A stretch of 64,000 nucleotides of DNA from Ephydatia muelleri. Lineage: Eukaryota; Porifera; Demospongiae; Spongillida; Spongillidae. Below are positions 45,006 through 54,000 of this stretch, in pieces (position 1 is the first letter of the stretch; the number at the start of each line of letters is the position of its first letter). The stretch covers positions 3,121,306 to 3,185,305 of the forward strand of contig JABACO010000011.1 in the NCBI GenBank assembly GCA_013339895.1. The letters run 5' to 3'. The notes beneath the pieces were generated by a model. The model saw nothing but the letters and a program-made list of their open reading frames with translations, was not told where the DNA came from and did not search any database. Position numbers and translations under genes: made by a program.

Positions 45006-46040
45006 AAAATTTTTCTATTGGCCTTGTTTATTTAATTAAATTTTTATTTTGTATCTTTATATTGTATCCTTTGTGTATTATTGTAAATAAAAAAATTATT
45101 TGGAAGATTTGTTAACTACACATTAATGTTTCAGTTTGTTTGTGATTTATTTGTAATTTTATTTTCGAAACAACAACACTAAAACTAGAACACTTTATAT
45201 TGGACTTTGATTTTTAGTGACTCACTAAATACATAATTTTAATTTGTGGTTTTTATTACATTTCATTGTGAACTTACTAGAAATTAATAATAGTGTTAAA
45301 TTTAAATTACTCACTATTGAATCTGGTAACTTGAAATTAATCCTGTTCTCTAAACTCAAATCATGTGCTACTTATGCATAATTATTAACATAATTTGTTT
45401 TGTTCTAATCTTGAATAGCTTTGATACTAGTTGGCTTTGAATATGTTGATTTATGAGGGGGTTGATATAATTATGTGACTGCTAAAAACAATTAAATCTA
45501 ATTGTATTAATAGCATTTGCCTAACTACTGTGTATTTATAATAAATCATGAGGTTAAATAATTGCCGCCTCACTTGATGTAGACAACACACATGTGGCAC
45601 TGAAAAAGATCCCTAATTAGAATTGAATTATGTAATCACAGGACCAGTTAGCATTTGTATCATAGTTGCTGTAAGAGATGTACATACATATATAAGCCTT
45701 TCCATACACATATGTACATAATGATCTGAAAATTAAATTGCCTAGCTGGAAAGCAAATTATTGGAAACTACTTACAATTCTGAAGTGTTGGTGCAGTAAA
45801 GCACACGAATCCAGGCAATTACATTAATTGCAGACACAGGTGGTAATTTGCATTTTCGCTTACCAATTAAACTGAGTAGTAACTCAAAAATAAATACAAT
45901 CTGTTGGATAATTCAAATAACAGATGAATACGCAAAATGTTATTACATTCTTATTAACTAAATTATTACTTATTATATTGTATAATACGATTACATATTC
46001 AGTAGGGAAGGTGTTATTGAACCCCTATCCATGCTTATCT
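45006..46040. other. AT-rich non-coding
   Basis: Strongly AT-rich. It includes the LINE 3' untranslated region and nothing else recognisable. Confidence 0.4.
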
Positions 46041-47200
46041 ATCAGTTGCACTATTACCACTTGTAAAGTCACCGAAGGAATATAGTCTGCAGACCTGGTA
46101 TGTGGATGACTAAGCTTGCATTGGTATCATCAAGGAGGTTCGTTCTTGGTGTGATCAGTTGGCTGAGCAAGGCCCAGCGTATGGATACTTAACCTGAGCC
46201 CAAGAAAAGCTGCCTGATCGTTATCCCTCACTTTGAAGATGAGACCAGGCTAGTCTTTGGTGATTTGCGTGTGCACATAGTGAATGACATTGCCTTCTTG
46301 GTGGTGTAATAGAAGACTGCTTGATAGTGGACAATTTTGTGGGGAAGAAGGTTGTAATTCTGTCGAGAAACTCTCCAAGGCAGCTACCAACTCACCCCAA
46401 GCCACTTCTACCGCTCTCTCCAAATCCCTTCAGTGTGAATGGTCATACCTGCAGCGAGTCATATATAATTGTGGAGGTGCTTTTGTCCCACTGCAAGATG
46501 CAATTTTTAAAGCTTTCTACTCAGCATTGTTCTAAGGAGATTTGTCAGATGCTGAATGTGAACTTTTTTCGTTATCAACCCATTTTGCTGGCTTGGGGAT
46601 CAATCATTCTACTGAGACACTACCACACCTCTACCCAAGGCACCAAAGTTGTGGTAAAAGCTATTAAGAGATGTGGAGAATTTAGCTCTGCCTGTCACCT
46701 GATGAGGCAAGACATGAGTTAGGAAAGTCACTTGAATAGGTTGCCAAACAGAAACTAGATACCATTCCTGCAACTCTCTCACCAGGTAGACAGCGTGCAA
46801 TCAAGAGATAGTTGTGGGGAAAATGTCAGCTGGTTGATGTCCCTGCAACTTCTAATCTGCCCAGTTGATTTGAATGCAGTGCAGTTCAGAGACGGCCTTG
46901 CTCTGCCATATTTTGTGACACCCACCTGATCTGCCAGCCAAATGTGATGATTGTGGGGCTGATTTCACTTTCCAACATGCCCTTGACTGCAAGAAAGGAG
47001 GACTGGTTATACTGCGCCACAATGAGATTCGCAACTGCATTACAGATCTGGCCAGTCAGGTGTGCCCCAAGTTATCAAGGAACCCATTGTGAATGAAGCT
47101 ACTGTCGCTTCATGTGACCCAGGGCTAAGGCTTGACCTGGAAATCAAAGGTGTTTGGCAACCACTCTTTATGTTGATTGTATGCGATTACTTTGAAATGT
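46040..47200 (+). pseudogene. Second, highly decayed RLE-type LINE relic
   Basis: Fragments in many frames parallel the element at 42977-45005: TWYxDD-like remnant (near 46090), KLPDRYPSL-type piece, then a zinc motif DLPAKCDDCGADFTFQHALD, CKKGGLVILRHNEIRN and LASQVCPKL, LRLDLEIKGVWQPLFMLIV with the endonuclease Asp context. Different subfamily (CDDCG rather than CICG). Many stops. Confidence 0.65.
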
Positions 47201-47568
47201 AAATATATATTATTATAACAATCAAAAATAAGTGACCAATTACAAGCCAAAGGCTCATATACGTATGTACGGTTAAGTCCTATAGATCTTCAACAATTGA
47301 TCCTGATCGTGACAGGAGTGCCCGTGAGTTGGCTCGTATCAAAGTAAGGCTATGCCTGCCATACAATTGACAGATGACATGAGACTTCATGCAGTTTCCC
47401 CTGGTGGCTAGGTGAGTTGCTAGTTGTGACAAAGTCTGCATGGCATTAGTACACCAACAGCTAAAAGTCTCAACTGCAATATGGATGCATGACCAGCCAA
47501 GCTCTGAACACATTTGAATTGTGCCTGTGCACCTCGGCTGTCAGAACTGCAGATCCAACCGTCCATTA

Positions 47569-47632
47569 ATGTACTTGAATTTAATGTACATGTGACTGTC
47601 AGATGTCACATGTACATTAAATTCAAGTACAT
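47569..47632. repeat. Perfect hairpin, 28-bp arms
   Basis: ATGTACTTGAATTTAATGTA begins a 28-bp arm that is repeated exactly in inverse after an 8-base loop. It sits right at the 3' boundary of the minus-strand LINE fragment that follows. Confidence 0.95.
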
Positions 47633-48078
47633 CCATATCTGCCGAAACCACTTCCTGCTTCAACACAAGGACCCAGACAAGCCTGTTGGCAACATTCTAA
47701 GAGAACATCTCTGAGTCTGTTGTGATGTGAGACCACATCTCCCCCATGCATGCAAGTTAAGGTGTGGTGGCCTAAAGGGTCCAAAGCATGGGATAGACAG
47801 AAAGGGCAAAGGGGATTGTTAGTAACCGCAATGTCCAACCACAACTTTACAGCAGTCTGAAACTCAGCTGGGTCAAGATGGAGATTGAGCCCAAAAAAAG
47901 GAATGGCTTAGAGCCAAGCAGCTGCATGTGGTGAAGAAACAGATAGCCAACACACTTTGTCAGGCAAGAAAGGAGGTCTTGTCAAGTAAGCCTCATAAAT
48001 GGTGATCTTCAAATTTTCCAGACAGGGGGGATCTCTCTGGTGCTGCTGAACTCCAAGATGATCCAATACTAAGGCATC
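47623..48078 (-). pseudogene. Third RLE-type LINE fragment, opposite strand
   Basis: On the minus strand: VSSPHAAAWL (near 47935), GLNLHLDPAEFQTAVKLWLD, then the zinc motif NPLCPFCLSHALDPLGHHTL, TCMHGGDVVSHHNRLRDVLL and VEAGSGFG. The C-x2-C...H...C ladder and GGDV..HNRLRD signature belong to another RLE-type LINE subfamily. A few frame changes separate the pieces. The upstream side is cut by a poly-G run (48079-48134). Confidence 0.65.
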
Positions 48079-48080
48079 AT

Positions 48081-48115
<35 letters not shown>

Positions 48116-48134
48116 GGGGGGGGGGAGGAGGGGT
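48079..48134. repeat. Poly-G run
   Basis: About 55 bases of nearly pure G ending GGGGAGGAGGGG. Confidence 0.9.
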
Positions 48135-49100
48135 ACATTGAAGTGCTTGATAGATGCAGAGCTAGGTGATTACAGGAAGGAGAGCAGGCACCAGAAACCC
48201 TTAAGGATGAGATGTAAGCAGCTGAAGAATGTTTAGAAAGAATACTATCCCCTTAGCTTAGACTGAGTTGAGCTTATTGACATGTGACATTAGATGTGTC
48301 TATCACAGTGCATTCAGAGAAATTACGACAAATAATTGCAATGCCTCACCAATAAAGGGTATTGTTCAGGGTTGATGTAGCAAGGTGCACCAACTTTCAA
48401 AAGCCAGTACATTGTCTAAGCAAGAGCAGAGCCCACCTGAGGATCAACAGGACCTACATCCATCACCTGTAAAAGCAATTTGGAAGCATCTACACATTTG
48501 TGTGCAACAAATGTGACACAATACATTAAAACTCCAATTGGACCCCCAAGAATCTCAAAGGTAAGAAAACAGGACTTTTTCATGAGAGATGAAATGAGCT
48601 GACGTCACCCAAGCTATTTGAAAAACATCATAACATAATTTATAATAACATGCACATTACAACATGCAGATTCATACAATCGGAGTTTATACCCACTCCC
48701 TTGATCCCTTTTTGACGTAGTGGGAGATGAACCTACAGGGTGCTGGTCGCTTTGTTGCCATCAGGCAAAGCACAACACCGTACGGTTACGAGTACGGTCC
48801 AGACTCCAGAGCGCAATATATGTAGCGATGGGGCATAGCGGCTGAGTACAGGACTGGATAAGCAGCGATCTAGGACCAGACTGATAGAACATTCTTATCC
48901 AGTCTATTTGTGTATGTATGTGTGCATGTGTGTACGCACAGGTGTGTACATTCTTGAACATGTATGATTTGTGAAAACAGGAATGAAGTTCAGCAAGCGA
49001 ATGTGGGAAAGCTTTATAATACACTACAAGGTACCGAAGAGTGATGCGAGTAAGTAGGGGAAAAAATCTTTACGCGCGTCCGCGACGTGGGTGGCGGGGA
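48135..49100. other. Non-coding, nothing recognised
   Basis: No domain-bearing frame. Confidence 0.35.
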
Positions 49101-49690
49101 CAACCATCAGGCGCTAGCTGACAACAATTCACTTGGATCCGTTAATTCCGTACGATCGTCATATGAAGGGATAACTCGTCTTCTTTGACCCATATAGACT
49201 CAGAAAATAAAACAAAACAACACAAAACAAACAAACTCTGAGTTGCGAACGGCTAGGCTGAGAATGGGCGGAACACGGAAGTGATTAATTTCATATAGAA
49301 TGAGAGAATGGAACTAGGGTTGCCTGAGCAAAACGAGCAGGAAATGTGCATTAACCTGTATCTCCGCAACGGATAGAGCCAAAATTAACGAACAGAACAG
49401 ATCAATAGCTATAGGACCCCTCTACATACAAACCGAATTTGAAGCGATTTGATCACTCCTGCCGAAAGTTATGACGGGTTCATACCCTGTGGGGTATCGG
49501 ACGTTGCAATACTGGCACGGAGCAAGTACAAGACCCTGAAAAGTATTTTACCATAGAAAAATGGTGTACTATGAAGTGTAGAAAATAGGAAGTTGATAGC
49601 GGGTTCGGAAGTTATAACGATGTAAACGCAAAGGATTTTTATAACATTTTATAATACTTGGATCACGACTGACATTTTGTCGTGAACTGT
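49100..49690 (-). repeat. Single-arm relative of the foldback element, reversed
   Basis: Reverse counterpart of 29385-29945. It shares CTGTATCTCCGCAACGGATA, AATTTGAAGCGATTTGATCA, GTGGGGTATCGGACGTTGCA and the outer GCGAACGGCTAGGCTGAGAA, and matches the right arm of 14709-15532 over about 350 bases. Confidence 0.75.
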
Positions 49691-49991
49691 TCCATATAAT
49701 ACGACTCCATATAAATCTAAGCAGCAAAGTCCCACCAGCACCACATATAGACTTGGCTCCAGACCCCACGGACGTACTGTAGTACTGTGCCTGTAATGTA
49801 CATATATGCTGAACATCATACATTGTACTTCTGTACGTAAAAGCAGCGATCCTGTTGTGTTACACCCTCCTGTTTCCACCTTCCAACAATTACTGTCCCC
49901 TTCCCATATCCCACTGCCCCTCCCATTACCATCCCCTTCCCACCTCCAAACCCACTGCACTTCCATCCAACTTCTATCTCCTCCTCAAAAG

Positions 49992-50748
49992 TGTGGGCAA
50001 TTTCTACGAGCTAAGGCTCGCTGCTTTGCAGTGTGTAGCTGACTCTGTGCAAGGTGAATTTTTCTGGCGTGTGTTCTGGGGACTTGTGTATCCACCCGAA
50101 TTGGTCACATGCCATTCCACCTGCGTCATGTGATGCTCGCATTTCAACCCTCCCCTCTCCCCCAACAGCTGATTACAGTAACAAGGATCTGGACTACCTG
50201 ATGGATTTTAAGTATAATGATGAGCCAAGGATACAGTAAGACCACCGGGGGTTAGAGAGGGGTGGGGTGCCTTATACCCTCCTCCCCATCAGCTCCTTGG
50301 CTTCTTGCAGACTTCTTCAGCATCTACTCCGACACTAATAATTCAGCTTCCTGGGATGTCGTTAGTCCATAGCCCACAATCATCCCTCCCACCCCACCCA
50401 TCAAACCCCTATCCTTGCATTGTCTCTCAAGCTGGCTTTCCCTTCCTCACTGACTCCTCAAAGCTCTCTTCCCCATCTCTAACCATCCTGGAAGGCCACA
50501 CCCTCAACAAAGGCATCATGATGGTCAGCCCCTCTCATCAACTCAAGAAACACAAGTCAGAACACATGTACAAGAAAAAGCAAGCACAAGGAGATGGGCA
50601 TGGGGAACAGAAGGGGAGGGGCACAAGGAGGAGCACAGGCACAAGCACAAACACAGGCATTGAAATGTTTGTACAGTGGAAAGCTATGTGCAAACAGTGT
50701 TCACATCCATGTCATAATTTTTGTCACCATTTTGGTCTTTTAAAATGA
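49992..50748 (+). CDS. 3' exons of a gene weakly resembling TAF2 C-terminus
   Basis: Exon 49992-50053 (VGNFYELRLAALQCVADSVQ) ends in phase 1 and joins cleanly to 50169-50235 (A-DYSNKDLDYLMDFKYNDEPR) across GT/AG sites. 50305-50748 is an open frame beginning TSSASTPTLIIQLPGMSLVH, Ser/Pro-rich then Lys/His-rich (LKKHKSEHMYKKKQAQ). A neighbouring frame gives HKEEHRHKHKHRH and a stop. The HEAT-like helix, short D-L-x-x-L-x-D-x-x-x-N-D-E-P segment and basic K/H tail recall TAF2, a TFIID subunit, but this is from memory and the junction to the last exon does not keep frame as drawn. Upstream exons are not seen. The gene is convergent with the minus-strand gene whose stop is at 50753. Confidence 0.35.
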
Positions 50749-50752
50749 CCTG

Positions 50753-51038
50753 TCATATAGCACAGTACTGAAGAGCTTTTTCCAATGCCTCTGCTTGTGT
50801 CTCTAACCCACTATCTTTTAAGAGCTTCAGAAAATGATTCCAGGTTGTATTTCTGTGTCCATTCCGATTGAGCCAGCGGCTGATGGCTTTGGAAAGGCAT
50901 TGCCCTGCATCCTGCAGCTTTGCCATGGCGATGAATGTACACTCATCATGATCAATACCTAGTTGCTTGGCGAGTCTCTCCCAGTGAGCACTGTGTACAT
51001 TCAATGTGAAGGAATTGGACGTCGGTGGTCCCATGAGG
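50753..51038 (-). CDS. Exon: second death domain and stop
   Basis: Opens after AAATACAAG in phase 2, completing a Ser codon (ISLMGPPTS). Contains HSAHWERLAKQLGID, FIAMAKLQ, LSKAISRWLNRNG, TTWNHFLKLLKDSGLETQA: the W-x2-L-A and WL...TW..LL spacing of a death-fold six-helix bundle. Ends LQYCAI, stop. Confidence 0.8.
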
Positions 51039-54000
51039 CTTGTATTTGATGCACCCAATGTCTCTTAGAGTGACCACCTGCTCTGTAGCAGAGAGAGTGC
51101 AACATGGATGCGCAAGGTTGATCTGTGTGTATATGTGTATGCATGCATGTGTGTGTATGTGCATGTTTGTATACCAAATTGTGTTGCATCGCCTCTAAAC
51201 ATAAGGCCATGTATGTGGAAGTGGTGCTCTTTTAATGTGCATTGTAACATCTAAAGATGTGTGCTGTCATGCAACTCGCACATGCATCTGGTCATAGACA
51301 AATTAAAATGTTCTCACATTCGCTGAAATAGACATGCATGAATACATATTGTGCAGCTACGCATTTATTTACAACACACTTACCTAATACGCTTGGGTTT
51401 TGGGAGATTTTCGGGCTTCTGAGGTTTGGCTAAAACAAAGGCCAGAAAAGAAAAATTATACATGTATACACACACACACACACACACGCACACATTATCA
51501 GCATAACGTCATGGCAGTGATGAATATACATTAAATCCTCACATGGTTTCAGAGTGACTCCATGGTTGTGAGCTATCTGTTCGGCCAAGGTGCGGTTATT
51601 CCCCCCTGCGGGTTCTGCCACAGCCTCGCACAACGCCCCCCAAGTAGGGGGCCTGTTCCGCCCCTGGAGCCAACCAGACAGCACGGCCTTCAGACAGTCT
51701 TTGGGAGACTGTGGGTGGCTCTCACGTATCACATCTAGCTCGGGGTTTCGCATGCGCAGGGCCAGCCCTATGTCCCTCCACACGGCCGCAATGTCCAGCA
51801 CTTCTCTGTAGACATCAAAGAGGTCATCCTCTGTTATGGAAACAAAAATAAAACAAATAACAAATTAATTAACAGTTTGTGAAAATACACATGTATCATA
51901 TATCATAACTACCTTTCAAATGACAGTCGGTTTGGTCTACATGATCTGATGACAGTGAGGAAGGGAAAGCTGGAGGATTTAATGAAAACCAATGAGGTTA
52001 TTACATAATTATACAGTCTTATAGCAACTATTTGTATTTTACAAGAATAATACATGTAGATCACTAGTTCTACTAAAATGCATGTAGAAAGGCATGGGTC
52101 TATCTAATGACAAGCAAAAAGCATTAAAGTCATATGACATTGATTCACCACCTTACCATGCTCAATTCCTATCAGTTTGGGAAGGCGACTTTCTGCCCTG
52201 ATCCATTCAGCTATTGCCACAACATTTCCTTTGAAATCACAAACAGCATCACTTTTGCTCAATATAGCAGTCTTCAATTTTGACATTTCAATACAAGGTA
52301 GTGAGCTAGGCATAACACCCTTATTAAACAGAGTGTACACCTGGCGAGGATCAATGACTAACTCCTCAACATCAATAGAAGAACAAAACTGGCTGAATGT
52401 ATCCCTAATGTCGTGAAGGATAGTCAGCTTTTGATATTGTGGCCCAGGGAAGGATACAGCCACATATAGAGAACGAAACTGCTCTACCACATCGAAAAGG
52501 ATGGTCACCCCTTCCTTACTATTCCAGCACATACCAGTACTCCAGACTGTGCACTGCCGATTAAGACTCTGAAGCAGTGGATTACAAAATGCTTCTATAC
52601 CATCACATGTATTCATAAGAGTGAGCATTAAAACATGAAGAAAGCGATTATGGAAGAACCGGTGTTTCTCCTTGGTACGCATCAGCCAACCAAAGCTTCC
52701 TGTATTGATAGAAGTATGATTTAAACTGGCAGGTCTTTCTAAATCAATCAAAGATGGAAAAAAGAGGGAATAATGATTGCCAGTACTATCTCTGGTCAAA
52801 TCAAGAGAGGTTTGAGATGCAACTACTATTTTGAGAGTGTTGTCAACTAAGTGGCATAATTTAAGTTGCGATAAAAATTGGACCAGCATGTGAGCATCAA
52901 GGTCACGGAAGCAGTCTACAATTTTCGCTATTGGGACTAGCCCAGTATTGCTGACTAAGGTATGGTACTGCCCAAAACGTTTAGGACCAAACAACACACC
53001 TGCAACCCTCTCTAGCAACATATTCTTCTGTACTACTATCCAACTCCCGTCAGGGTTGTGCTTGTTGAGTATAAATAGAATAAGACCTTTGGCAGATAAG
53101 ATTGTAAGAAGTGGTATCATGGTAGAGGTTTCAGTGGGGAGAACATTGGTTTGATCTGCCTGAAGCTCAGACAGCAGGTATGAGATGGTTATGACTTGCT
53201 CAGAAGGCACCCTCTTTTGTAAAAAGGCATACAGGATATGACAATCAGTAGGAATGACTGGAGATTGCTGGACCACTGTATCATTTGATTCCCTCAGCAC
53301 ACCAATGAATCTTTTCATATTGTCACTGAAACGAGCTGTGGCATCCAAAGCTATGAATCCCCTGAAGTGTTGATTGTTAAAAATGGTTTTTGCAAGGTCC
53401 TCAATGACATTAGTATGACATAAGAGATCTTTCTTATTTACTTTGTCCACATGTGTGCCCACAACTATCACCTGTGATGGATGTGGACATTCAGAACACA
53501 CATTAGATATCATTGTGGACCAGTAGTATATCTGTTCAATGATCTCTTCCTGCTTAAGGCTAACATCTACCAGGGATAGGAATACGGCAGGACTGCTAAG
53601 TGAGATGGCCTCTATGCAGGCACAGTGACTGGTGTAGTACTCTGGCTGACCAGCCATGTCATAGAGAACCATATTGCCATGTTGACTCTGAATGTTGTAA
53701 GGGATGATGCCTGCTGTCAGTGGTTTGGGTGGTCCAGCAGCTTTGTACAGATTCTGAAAAGCAATTTCAATAGTCACCACTTTGTAGCTGAATCACTCTA
53801 GTGCACTGTTAATGCACCATATGATTAGGTTTGGTACAGCAACCCATTTCACTGAGTATCTTCCTATTGATAAGCTGGTTAGAAGTTTGTAGAAGAAAAT
53901 AGACTTTAGCTATTTTAGCCCAGAGCTAAATACATGACACAGATGTGTGCACTGTTAGATTCCAGTTCGACAAACATACACCTAGGATGACGCTTAGGAC

